Below are positions 1-5,767 of a stretch of DNA of 6,619 bases, piece by piece (position 1 is the first letter of the stretch; each line of letters starts with the position of its first letter). The position numbers and the translations under genes are program-made. This DNA comes from an uncultured Thermoplasmata archaeon. GTDB lineage: Archaea > Thermoplasmatota > Thermoplasmata > Methanomassiliicoccales > Methanomethylophilaceae. The stretch is from positions 1 to 6,619 of the forward strand of contig CAMNNR010000074.1 in assembly GCA_946545675.1 (NCBI GenBank), given 5' to 3'. Under the pieces are notes generated by a model that was given only the letters and a program-made list of their open reading frames with translations, did not search any database and was not told where the DNA came from.

Positions 1-123
1 GTGCATTCCTGTCCCTACTGCGGTTTCACCGCAGACAGGGACGTGAATGCCGCGAAGAACATACTCCGCAGAGCACTTGCCGAGTTAAACGGGATGGACC
101 AGCCATCCCTGTCCCCCAGCTGA
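1..123 (+). CDS. tnpB: TnpB, RNA-guided nuclease of an IS200/IS605-type element (C-terminal 40 codons only)
   Basis: The frame is open from the first base of the window and stops with TGA at 121-123, so only the C-terminus is present. The visible 40 residues contain CPYC (residues 4-7), the second half of the four-cysteine zinc ribbon, followed by ADRDVNAAKNI (residues 11-21), the RuvC-III motif whose first or second Asp is a catalytic metal ligand. This order, CxxC then a D-x-N-A-A-x-N block about 5 residues later, is characteristic of TnpB. TnpB proteins are RNA-guided DNA endonucleases that help IS200/IS605 elements persist; the guide RNA is made from the 3' end of the gene and the element's right end, which here follows directly. 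Whether the upstream part is intact, and whether a TnpA transposase accompanies it, cannot be seen. Confidence 0.93.
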   Translation: MHSCPYCGFTADRDVNAAKNILRRALAELNGMDQPSLSPS

Positions 124-208
124 GGGGACTGAATAGCCGGGCATCGACAATGTTGCACCGGCACAGAGTCTGACAGATACTGTTGTATCTGTCGAACTCA
201 GGATGTAA
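105..208 (+). ncRNA. Candidate omega RNA (reRNA) scaffold of the TnpB element
   Basis: Three consecutive stem-loops fill the stretch from the last tnpB codons to the presumed element end: GTCCCC/GGGGAC (111-116 with 124-129, spanning the tnpB stop codon), GCCGGGCA pairing with TGC-A-CCGGC (136-143 with 154-162, one bulged A), and a 9-bp stem with a tetraloop (172-193). A structured RNA overlapping the tnpB 3' end and finishing at the right end is what is known for TnpB guide RNAs; the sequence beyond the end then acts as the guide. The 5' limit is arbitrary, the 3' limit depends on the element boundary, and expression is not shown by sequence alone. Confidence 0.45.
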
Positions 209-227
209 ATGCACGTAACTTTTTCAA
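205..227 (+). repeat. Copy A of a 23-bp motif repeated at 2845-2867
   Basis: The core GCACGTAACTTTTTCAA (211-227) is matched by GCACGTAAGTTTTTCAA at 2851-2867. Extending five bases leftward over GTAAA plus one variable base gives 21 of 23 identical positions. Copy A lies just after the TnpB element's right end, and copy B just after the stop codon of the ATPase remnant. The T5 run could also act as an archaeal transcription stop. Confidence 0.6.
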
Positions 228-240
228 TACATTTTTTAAC

Positions 241-262
241 CAGAATTGTTACCGAAATTCTG
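241..262. repeat. Stem-loop between the two mobile elements
   Basis: CAGAATT (241-247) is the exact reverse complement of AATTCTG (256-262), separated by 8 bases. It sits about 12 bp before the IS insertion point. It could be an operator or a chance hairpin in AT-rich DNA. The rest of 209-274 shows no gene. Confidence 0.35.
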
Positions 263-269
263 CGCGTGT

Positions 270-274
270 AAGTA
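270..274. repeat. Left target-site duplication AAGTA
   Basis: AAGTA directly precedes the left inverted repeat and recurs immediately after the right one (2109-2113). A 5-bp duplication suits IS1634/IS4-type transposition. The exact edge is slightly ambiguous because neighbouring T and A bases also match. Confidence 0.8.
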
Positions 275-294
275 ACCTAAATCTGCGGTTTGTA
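275..294 (+). repeat. Left terminal inverted repeat of the IS
   Basis: It reads ACCTAAATCTGCGGTTTGTA. The first 14 bases pair perfectly with the right end, and 19 of 20 match overall (position 289 differs). Confidence 0.88.
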
Positions 295-304
295 GTACTA
301 CAAC

Positions 305-318
305 GATGTAACCATACA
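305..318 (+). repeat. Left subterminal repeat GATGTAACC-ATACA
   Basis: The same motif, with one extra T after the CC, occurs at the right end (2078-2092). The shared core TGTAACC appears again at 379-385. Repeated subterminal motifs of this kind are commonly transposase binding sites; that role is inferred here. Confidence 0.55.
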
Positions 319-333
319 GATTGTTGATTCTTC

Positions 334-341
334 TTTATATA
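334..341 (+). promoter_or_regulatory. Candidate TATA box for the transposase gene
   Basis: TTTATATA matches the archaeal TATA consensus and predicts a transcript start near 364, giving a leader of about 39 nt. The area is AT-rich and offers alternatives (TATTTAAA around 345-352, AATATATA 354-361), so the exact box is uncertain. No clear purine-rich BRE precedes it. Confidence 0.5.
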
Positions 342-379
342 CGGTATTTAAAGAATATATAAAGAAAGGTATTATATAT

Positions 380-400
380 GTAACCTTACATATAGGTTAC
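380..400. promoter_or_regulatory. Inverted repeat abutting the transposase start, candidate operator
   Basis: GTAACCT (380-386) and AGGTTAC (394-400) form a 7-bp dyad with a 7-bp centre, ending two bases before the ATG at 403. The right arm contains AGGT, a weak Shine-Dalgarno match at usable spacing, so protein binding or RNA folding here could hide the ribosome site. The right half (391-400) is the exact reverse complement of 2081-2090 in the right IS end, so the transposase may bind its own control region. Confidence 0.55.
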
Positions 401-402
401 TA

Positions 403-2079
403 ATGGGAAGCATATTCTATATGGAACGCAACGGCCAGAAGTACGCCTACGAAAGTACCTCTGTCAGGGTACCGGGAAGGAAAAATCCGAAAACTATCAA
501 GACGTACCTGGGCAGGGTGGACCCGGAGACGGGTAAGATCATTCCTAAAGAGTCGAGGAGCCGTCCCAAGGAGGAATATGCGAAGCATTACGGGTCCGTC
601 AGGTTCCTTGACGGCATCCAGAAGGACATGGGCATCTTCGAGGACCTGGACGAGGTGTTCACCACCTTGGCACCCAACATCATGGGTGCCGCCATGGCCC
701 TGGCGATCAATCCCACCTCCATGGATTCGATCCACTATACGGTGGAGAACACTGTGATCAGGGAGACCATGAAGCTTAGAGGAACATTATCTCCGAGCAC
801 TATGGGTACCGTCTGCGAGGATGTCGGGGGAATGATGAACACCATGGACAGATTCTTCACTAGACGCATAGCCAGATCCTCCAGCGGGTTCTTCTCCCTC
901 GATTTGACATCGGTATCAACCTATTCCAAGATGGGGGGATGGGCACAGTGGGGACACAACCGCGACGGAGAGGATCTGAAACAGACCAACATAGCCATGG
1001 TCACCGATGGCGATGGGATTCCGGTCATGTTCCGTATGCTCCCCGGGAGCATTGCTGACATGGCGGTGATGAAGGACACCGTCCGTGATATGAAGGACAT
1101 GGGCTGCAAGGGAAGGATGGTCATGGACAGAGGATTCGAGAGTGCGGCCAACGTATCCGCTCTGATGGATCTGGATATGGATTTCACCATGCCTTCGAAC
1201 GTGAAAGCTGAGCCGATCAAGAAGCTGATGTCCAAAGCGATAGACGAACTGAAGGCATCGTCCTCGTTCGCCTTCCACGAGGGGAAGGCGTACAAGTATG
1301 CGGAGTATGAGGTGGGGGTGATCGATACCGAAGATGGATACGAGTATATCGTCGAGGTCCCCAGGAACCACAAGGATTCTGCCGCAGTGAACGTGAGATT
1401 CGCAAAATCCAGGAAACTGAAGGCATTCGTGGTGTTCGATCCCTCGAAGGCATCCGACGATATCACGAAGATGATGTCCATGGTGTCTGAGACGGAGATG
1501 AGGCTGGAGAACACCAAATACCGCGATCCCGAACTGACGTACAGGAAACTGCCACCGTTCGTAAGGAGGTATTTGGACTACTCAGTCGACGATGATGGAT
1601 ACATGCACATCGAGAGGAAGCAGAACGCATTCACATTCGCGGACAACAGAGCCGGGATGTTCGTGATGCTGGCTTCCTCAGGTACGACATTCGATCAGAT
1701 GATGACCTCCTACGATGTGAGGGATTGGGTGGAGAAGGCCTTCGACGTATACAAGAACGAACTGGAAGGGGACAGGAACAACACCGGCAATCCGGAACGC
1801 GCCAGAGGACGGCTGTTCATAAAGTTCATAGCGCTGATGATGAGGATACGCATCCAGAATGTTTTGAGGGACCACGACCGGGATGTGCTGCGGACCAAGG
1901 CGAAGAAGGATTCTGTCAACGGGATGTCGGTGAGCGAACTCCTCCTGTCGCTGAATACGGTGTTCGCCATCGGCAACACGGGCGACTGGAGGCTCACGCA
2001 CATATCGAAGAACATCAGAGAGATATTCAGCGTCTTCGGACTGGAGCAGATGGAATCGGGCCAGATCGTTCTGGGATGA
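403..2079 (+). CDS. DDE transposase, IS4 superfamily (IS1634-like), 558 aa
   Basis: This enzyme catalyses cut-and-paste or copy transposition of the surrounding IS through a DDE catalytic triad. The first Asp is in FSLDLTSVSTYS (D167), followed by the conserved GHNRDG and LPGSIAD blocks (residues 184-189 and 213-219). The second Asp is in VMDRGF (D242). The Glu (E444) sits in an exact Y(2)R(3)E(6)K arrangement: Y437, R440, E444, K451, the hallmark of the IS4 superfamily. About 200 residues separate the second Asp and the Glu, enough for the beta-rich insertion typical of the group. The N-terminus (GQKYAYESTSVRV...KTIKTYLGRVD) resembles the short leading domain of IS1634 transposases. The gene is intact with no frameshift. 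An in-frame ATG at 421 is an alternative start; 403 is preferred because AGGT lies at ribosome-site spacing and the extra residues are usual for the family. Confidence 0.93.
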   Translation: MGSIFYMERNGQKYAYESTSVRVPGRKNPKTIKTYLGRVDPETGKIIPKESRSRPKEEYAKHYGSVRFLDGIQKDMGIFEDLDEVFTTLAPNIMGAAMALAINPTSMDSIHYTVENTVIRETMKLRGTLSPSTMGTVCEDVGGMMNTMDRFFTRRIARSSSGFFSLDLTSVSTYSKMGGWAQWGHNRDGEDLKQTNIAMVTDGDGIPVMFRMLPGSIADMAVMKDTVRDMKDMGCKGRMVMDRGFESAANVSALMDLDMDFTMPSNVKAEPIKKLMSKAIDELKASSSFAFHEGKAYKYAEYEVGVIDTEDGYEYIVEVPRNHKDSAAVNVRFAKSRKLKAFVVFDPSKASDDITKMMSMVSETEMRLENTKYRDPELTYRKLPPFVRRYLDYSVDDDGYMHIERKQNAFTFADNRAGMFVMLASSGTTFDQMMTSYDVRDWVEKAFDVYKNELEGDRNNTGNPERARGRLFIKFIALMMRIRIQNVLRDHDRDVLRTKAKKDSVNGMSVSELLLSLNTVFAIGNTGDWRLTHISKNIREIFSVFGLEQMESGQIVLG

Positions 2080-2092
2080 TGTAACCTATACA
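2078..2092 (+). repeat. Right subterminal repeat GATGTAACC-T-ATACA
   Basis: This counterpart of the motif at 305-318 starts within the transposase stop codon and runs into the right inverted repeat. GTAACCTATA (2081-2090) is also the exact reverse complement of 391-400. Confidence 0.55.
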
Positions 2093-2108
2093 ATCCGCAG
2101 ATTTAGGT
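2089..2108 (-). repeat. Right terminal inverted repeat of the IS
   Basis: Read on the minus strand it is ACCTAAATCTGCGGATTGTA, differing from the left end at one position. It begins 10 bp after the transposase stop codon. Confidence 0.88.
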
Positions 2109-2113
2109 AAGTA
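2109..2113. repeat. Right target-site duplication AAGTA
   Basis: Direct repeat of 270-274, directly outside the right inverted repeat. Confidence 0.8.
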
Positions 2114-2835
2114 ATTCAGTCTTTGGGAATTGCAAGGCGTCTGAGATCGCACACCTCGATGCCCGAGATCGGTTCCTTCGGGACATCCTCGAACACAACA
2201 AACTCGATCATTCCGGTGACTTGATGGATCTCCTCGCTGTCCTGGCCTCGTGTTGCGGAGGTCTCACCAACCCCACCAACATCGCCAACACATATCCGCC
2301 CAAGGCAATGTCCCGCAACACAGTGGACAAGTACATCGGGTTCTTTCAGGACTCTTTCCTCCTCTCGGAATCGAAAAGATACGATATCAGGGGCAGGAAG
2401 ATCATCAAGGGGCAGCAGAAATACTATTTCGAGGACCTCGGTCTGATGAATGCCATCCTCAATTTCAGAGAGATGAAGACCAGGGTTCTGATAGAGAACG
2501 CTGTGTATAACGAACTCATATCCAGAGGATACAATGTGGATGTCGGGCGCATCGATTACCGCAAAAGGAAGGACGGCGTGAACAAGATAGTAACGCTGGA
2601 GACAGATTTCGTCGTCAATAAATCGTCCGAAAGGCTGTACATCCAGGTTGCTGAAGGGATAGACGAACCCGGGAAACTCGAACAGGAAGAAGCGTCTCTT
2701 CTGCGCATCAAGGACGGGTTCGGTAAGATCATAATGGTCAATACAGACACACCGCAGCACTTTACAAAGAATGGAATTCGCATAATGTCGATCCTGGATT
2801 TCCTCATGGATAAGAAGTGTCTTGACCAGTTTTGA
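2114..2835 (+). pseudogene. C-terminal remnant of a DUF4143-type AAA ATPase
   Basis: The reading frame is open from the IS edge to TGA at 2833-2835. From about 2176 it matches the C-terminal half of the large family of AAA_14/DUF4143 ATPases: FLRDILEHNKL, a winged-helix-like stretch (LAVLASCCGGLTNPTNIANTY, then SRNTVDKYIGFFQDSFLL), then the DUF4143 nuclease-fold-like block KYYFEDLGLMNAIL, ENAVYNELISRGYNVDVG and LETDFVV, ending in IMSILDFLMDKKCLDQF. Complete members are about 400-450 aa with an N-terminal AAA+ domain. Here the Walker A and B region, about 200 residues, is absent, and the sequence before about 2150 does not look like the family. The C-terminal part has no stop or frameshift, so loss looks recent; a short product from ATG 2224 cannot be excluded. 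The IS insertion does not by itself explain the missing half, since no AAA domain is found left of it. A related gene begins at 6529. Confidence 0.75.
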
Positions 2836-2844
2836 AAAATCTAC

Positions 2845-2867
2845 GTAAAAGCACGTAAGTTTTTCAA
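2845..2867 (+). repeat. Copy B of the 23-bp motif at 205-227
   Basis: It contains GCACGTAAGTTTTTCAA (2851-2867) and starts 10 bp after the ATPase remnant's stop codon. ACGTAA occurs twice at a 10-bp step (2843-2848, 2853-2858). CGTAAAAGCACG (2844-2855) also resembles CGTAAAAGTACG (6467-6478) in the operator upstream of the second ATPase gene. The T5 run at 2860-2864 may stop rightward transcription. Confidence 0.55.
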
Positions 2868-2905
2868 AGTAAATTTTGAAGTGTGACAGGAATTCCAAAT
2901 ATGAC

Positions 2906-2930
2906 AAAAACCCGGCAAAATGCTGTGCCG
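2906..2930 (-). terminator. Distal terminator-like hairpin with T5 for the MMPL gene
   Basis: Reading leftward, CGGCA (2930-2926) and TGCCG (2917-2913) form a 5-bp stem, followed by GG and a TTTTT run (2910-2906). Stem plus T-run on the same strand fits transcription ending leftward, about 50-70 bp after the MMPL stop codon. Confidence 0.5.
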
Positions 2931-2951
2931 AAAAACCAAATTTACGGGGAA

Positions 2952-2971
2952 AGAGGGGCTTCCGCCCCTCT
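2952..2971 (-). terminator. Strong stem-loop just after the MMPL stop codon
   Basis: A perfect 8-bp GC-rich stem (AGAGGGGC/GCCCCTCT, 2952-2959 with 2964-2971) closes a 4-base loop, which reads GGAA, a GNRA-type tetraloop, in the leftward transcript. It begins 7 bp past the stop codon and is followed leftward by T-runs at 2933-2937 complement and 2906-2910. It probably marks or protects the mRNA 3' end. Confidence 0.6.
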
Positions 2972-2978
2972 GAAAAGT

Positions 2979-5552
2979 TTACTGTTCTTCGTCGGAACCG
3001 GCGACAGCAGCGATGTCAGCTTCTGCAGCGGACCTGCCGTGCAGGAACTTGGGTCCGACCCAGTTCCACTTGCCCATGAGGTGCATGGCGGCGGGGACGA
3101 TGTAGGTCCTGACGATCAGTGCATCCACGAGGATGGCGAACCAGAGTGCGAATCCTATCTGCTGAAGCAGGAGGGTGCTCGAGAGCATGAGGGTTCCGAA
3201 GGTAAATGCCATGATGATTCCGCAGATGGTGATTACCGATCCGGAATGGAGCACGGCCTGGTGGATGGCCTCATCGTTGTCCATACCCTTGTTGAACCTG
3301 TACTCCCTGATCCTGGTGGTAAGGAGGATATCGTAATCCATTCCCAGTCCGAGACAGATCACAAGTAACAGAATCGGCAATAGCCAGAGTACGCCGGCGT
3401 GGAGAACATCGGTGTATAAGAGCTGGGTGATCGCCACAGTCCAGATGACCGACATGAAGATGGTGACTACCGACCTTATAGGGGTAAAGTAGGACTTCAT
3501 GACGAAGAACAGCAGGATGATGATGAGGATGAGTGCGGTAAGCTCGATTTTGAGGAACTGAGTACCCATTTCGTTGGAGATCTCCACCATCACGGCTGCC
3601 GTACCGGAAACCATTACCTTGTTGAGATGGGGCAGGGACGATACCTGACTGTGCACCAATTTGGAGAAATTGTTGACAGTATCGATGGATTCGTTCGCCA
3701 TGACGGAAGCCTTGGTAGTCATAGAGACCTTCGCATAGGTGATGTGTGAACCCACAACGACACTGGTTCCTCCGCCCTGTGCTTCAGGGACTGCAACGAC
3801 AGACTCGGTGGTTCCGAAATGTCCGGTCTTCACGAGAATGAAGTAATTCATGATGTTTGCGAGCTTTCCGCCTGCTGCGGCATCGAGCATTGCAAGAGGG
3901 ACGGTCTCCTTACCCATGGATTTCAATGTGTTGTTGACCTCGTTGATAGCCACAAGCGCAGCAGAACTGCACTTGGGGTTAGTGGCGGCTGTAGCCAATA
4001 CACTACCCATGACTGCGGTGGAAGGATCGAGTCCTGCGATGAGGTCTTCCCATGTGAGCACATAATCGACGGAATTGATGTTCGTATCTCCCGAAGCGAG
4101 GACAGCATCAGTCAATGAATTCAAAGACGCTATCGTTTCGTCTTTATTCGCAGACCAATCGAGGGCATACAGCGATACGCCTGCGAGGCTTGCTGCGGAA
4201 ATGGTTCCCAATTCGTCAGTCTCTATGACTGCATAGTTGGGCATGGCTGTTCCTGCAAGACCACTGTCCGCAAGTACGGTCATACCCTCCTGGGATTCCC
4301 CACTCATGATGGAACCGACCATATCATAAGAGGATTCGGAGTTGGCATACACATACACCATGGGAACGGAGAACAGGATGGTGGCGATGATGACTGCTTT
4401 CGCGTGCTTGATGGAGAAGTGGGTGGAGATGTCGAAGTACTTGTGTGCGGCATTTCCCATCTTCTTGATGTATCCCCTCTCGAGCTTAGGGCCGCTGGCT
4501 CCGGAGGGCCAGAACAGTTTGTCACCAAGCAGGACAACGAGGGAGGACATGAGTGTGAGGGCTGCGAGAAGAGCGAATACGATTCCGATGGCGAGTCCGA
4601 GACCCATTACGCTGACGACCTGGAAGTCGCAGACCATCATGGCACCGAATCCGATCATGACGGCCATTCCGGAGGTGAACACGGATTCCCCGGCCCACAT
4701 GATTGCTTCCTTGCATGCATCGAGGTGTTCGAGACCACGACGTCTTTCCTCCCTATACCTAGACAGGATGAAGATACAGTAATCGCATCCTGCACCCAAC
4801 ATGGAGGTCAGGAGGAGCATCTGCACGATGTAGAAGATATCGAGGACCTGTCCGAGGAAGAACAGGGAACACATCACGAGTGCGTATGCGACTCCGATGG
4901 TGATCGGAGGGGCACCTGCAGCAACGGGGGACCTGAAGAACAGACCGACGAGGAACAGGATGAGGAAGATGGAGATGGGCTCGACGAGAGACAGATCATG
5001 GGACATTCCCTGACCGGCATCGTAGGAAACCGCGGGGGAACCCGTCACGTAGGTCTTCAATCCAGAGATATCGTTGCCGGAGCTGGTTGCATATGCTTCC
5101 ATCTGCTGTTTGAAGAACGCCCTGAGATTGGCTGTGTCATCACGGATGACGTCCGAATCCAAACTGTTGTAGAACGCTAGAATCAACACCAGACCGTTAT
5201 CGGTCACGGGGACGAGCATCGTACCCTTGATCTTCTCCTGCGTCTTCAATGCGTCTGAAACCGATGTGGCCGCAGCGATTGCGATGGGCGCCTGCGTGGC
5301 ATCCGCCTTATCGAAGGTTATAAGCAGCATGGGTGCGCTACTTTGGTCGGCTGCTGTCTCAAAATTCTGGTTCGCGATGATCGCACCGTCTACTGATTCG
5401 GTGGTCTTGCCGCCCATACTAGCCATATCATAGCTCAGCTTCTCCGATGCATGCATCATCGGGTAGACTGAAGCGCAGAGCAGGACTACCCACAGAATCA
5501 GCACGATCTTCGCGTGCTTGGTAATTCCGTTCGCCAATTTCTCGAATATCAT
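2979..5552 (-). CDS. MMPL/RND-superfamily membrane exporter, 857 aa
   Basis: This is a polytopic membrane transporter expected to export lipidic or amphiphilic compounds using the ion gradient; the substrate cannot be read from sequence. The topology is two repeats of six membrane segments, each with a large loop after its first segment. Segments lie near residues 15-32, 191-206, 216-234, 238-263, 290-308 and 313-343, then 384-402, 669-687, 690-712, 719-743, 771-790 and 798-822; the outer loops are about 34-186 and 403-668. Each repeat has the Asp-Tyr pair used for proton coupling in MMPL proteins: GAGCDYCIFILSRYREE (D257, Y258) and GLGMDYDILLTTRIRE (D739, Y740). The C-terminal LVDALIVRTYIVPAAM...GKWNW is also family-typical. 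The start is set at ATG 5552, which gives the normal short cytoplasmic N-terminus (MIFEKLANGITKHAK) and has AGGGGGT upstream. An upstream in-frame ATG at 5675 would add 41 non-conserved residues and overlap the regulator region. The gene diverges from a TetR regulator. Confidence 0.93.
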   Translation of the reverse strand: MIFEKLANGITKHAKIVLILWVVLLCASVYPMMHASEKLSYDMASMGGKTTESVDGAIIANQNFETAADQSSAPMLLITFDKADATQAPIAIAAATSVSDALKTQEKIKGTMLVPVTDNGLVLILAFYNSLDSDVIRDDTANLRAFFKQQMEAYATSSGNDISGLKTYVTGSPAVSYDAGQGMSHDLSLVEPISIFLILFLVGLFFRSPVAAGAPPITIGVAYALVMCSLFFLGQVLDIFYIVQMLLLTSMLGAGCDYCIFILSRYREERRRGLEHLDACKEAIMWAGESVFTSGMAVMIGFGAMMVCDFQVVSVMGLGLAIGIVFALLAALTLMSSLVVLLGDKLFWPSGASGPKLERGYIKKMGNAAHKYFDISTHFSIKHAKAVIIATILFSVPMVYVYANSESSYDMVGSIMSGESQEGMTVLADSGLAGTAMPNYAVIETDELGTISAASLAGVSLYALDWSANKDETIASLNSLTDAVLASGDTNINSVDYVLTWEDLIAGLDPSTAVMGSVLATAATNPKCSSAALVAINEVNNTLKSMGKETVPLAMLDAAAGGKLANIMNYFILVKTGHFGTTESVVAVPEAQGGGTSVVVGSHITYAKVSMTTKASVMANESIDTVNNFSKLVHSQVSSLPHLNKVMVSGTAAVMVEISNEMGTQFLKIELTALILIIILLFFVMKSYFTPIRSVVTIFMSVIWTVAITQLLYTDVLHAGVLWLLPILLLVICLGLGMDYDILLTTRIREYRFNKGMDNDEAIHQAVLHSGSVITICGIIMAFTFGTLMLSSTLLLQQIGFALWFAILVDALIVRTYIVPAAMHLMGKWNWVGPKFLHGRSAAEADIAAVAGSDEEQ

Positions 5553-5562
5553 TCCAATACCC

Positions 5563-5582
5563 CCTGCTCTTCTAAGAGCAGG
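5563..5582. promoter_or_regulatory. 20-bp perfect palindrome in the MMPL leader, candidate operator or RBS-masking hairpin
   Basis: CCTGCTCTTCTAAGAGCAGG has 9-bp arms around a 2-bp centre, the usual size and symmetry of TetR-family operators. It ends 10 bp upstream of the MMPL ATG. On the mRNA, the final AGG of the hairpin is also the start of the likely Shine-Dalgarno AGGGGGT, so RNA folding could limit translation. Either route would allow control of the exporter; binding by the neighbouring TetR protein is inferred. Confidence 0.65.
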
Positions 5583-5638
5583 TCGCGCCCGCGCATTATT
5601 ACACGCAGGGCTGTCTGTCACCCCCAAATCGCTCTTAT

Positions 5639-5646
5639 GATATAAA
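5639..5646 (-). promoter_or_regulatory. Candidate TATA box for the MMPL gene
   Basis: On the minus strand this reads TTTATATC, with AA at the expected BRE position just upstream (TTCAACA). It predicts a start near 5617 and a leader of about 65 nt carrying the palindrome at 5563-5582. Read rightward, the same bases (ATATAAAT) lie about 26 bp before the GTG at 5669, so they could also serve a longer TetR form. Confidence 0.5.
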
Positions 5647-5699
5647 TGTTGAACAAGCTCAACTGTACGTGGCAAAATATAAGGTGGATTGCGACGATT

Positions 5700-5744
5700 A
5701 CACTCCCGTACAGAGCGACAAACCCTTAAATAAAGCGGGAGTGT
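5700..5744. promoter_or_regulatory. Inverted repeat bracketing the tetR promoter
   Basis: ACACTCCCG (5700-5708) and CGGGAGTGT (5736-5744) are perfect 9-bp reverse complements separated by 27 bp, and the candidate BRE/TATA of the regulator lies between them. Two half-sites flanking a promoter suit autorepression. An RNA stem is the other reading if transcription starts upstream. Confidence 0.5.
5718..5732 (+). promoter_or_regulatory. BRE plus TATA box for the TetR gene
   Basis: ACAAACC fits the archaeal BRE pattern RNWAANN and directly precedes CTTAAATA, a good TATA box. The predicted start, near 5755, leaves a leader of about 13 nt before ATG 5768. Confidence 0.5.
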
Positions 5745-5767
5745 TGAACGTGCTCAAGAATTCGAAG

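Larger units (their letters stand above)
1..208 (+). mobile_element. Right end of an IS200/IS605 (IS1341-like) element, left part outside the window
   Basis: The element is recognised from the tnpB 3' end and a perfect 9-bp stem with a TGTT loop (172-180 pairing with 185-193). This is the kind of subterminal hairpin that Y1 transposases bind at the right end of this family. The hairpin is followed by GAACTCAGGATGTAA (194-208). Many archaeal IS1341-type elements end in a hairpin followed by AGGATG-type sequence, so I place the end near 208. A second possible end is the TCAA at 224-227. These elements make no target duplication, so the boundary is an inference. Confidence 0.55.
275..2108 (+). 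mobile_element. Complete insertion sequence, IS4 superfamily, probably IS1634 family (1834 bp)
   Basis: The element is delimited by inverted repeats at 275-294 and 2089-2108 (19 of 20 positions identical) and by a 5-bp direct repeat AAGTA on each side. It carries one transposase gene and no passenger genes: about 128 bp of non-coding left end with promoter-like sequence, then the 558-codon gene, then only 29 bp of right end. The size, the single ORF of about 550 aa, the Y(2)R(3)E(6)K signature and the 5-bp duplication all fit the IS1634 family. The matching duplication and intact gene imply a fairly recent insertion that could still move. Confidence 0.88.

Noticed and set aside
133..274. Open frame running through the IS insertion site into the ATPase remnant if the IS is removed
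   Set aside because: The frame is continuous, but its translation is Cys/Asn/Arg-rich, crosses the TnpB right-end hairpin and does not resemble the missing AAA+ domain, so it is most likely non-coding.
916..1517. Minus-strand frames of 151 and 198 codons inside the transposase gene
   Set aside because: They overlap the intact DDE transposase with all catalytic motifs on the plus strand and show no independent features.
2104..2106. In-frame TAG before the ATPase remnant as possible pyrrolysine readthrough
   Set aside because: Some gut methanogens decode UAG as pyrrolysine, but this TAG lies inside the IS right inverted repeat and precedes no recognisable coding sequence in that frame.
2116..2907. 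Minus-strand 263-codon frame opposite the ATPase remnant
   Set aside because: The plus strand carries clear DUF4143-family motifs across this interval; the minus-strand translation has no recognisable motif and is a shadow frame, although its last 30 codons look superficially coding.
4404..5180. Plus-strand 258-codon frame opposite the exporter
   Set aside because: It is highly acidic and low-complexity (Glu, Asp, Gly, His), the antisense image of hydrophobic membrane segments in the MMPL gene.
5553..5675. Upstream ATG at 5675 as start of the exporter
   Set aside because: The added 41 residues (Arg/Ala/Cys-rich) are not typical of MMPL N-termini, would cover the palindrome and promoter, and would overlap the divergent gene region; ATG 5552 has a Shine-Dalgarno-like AGGGGGT.
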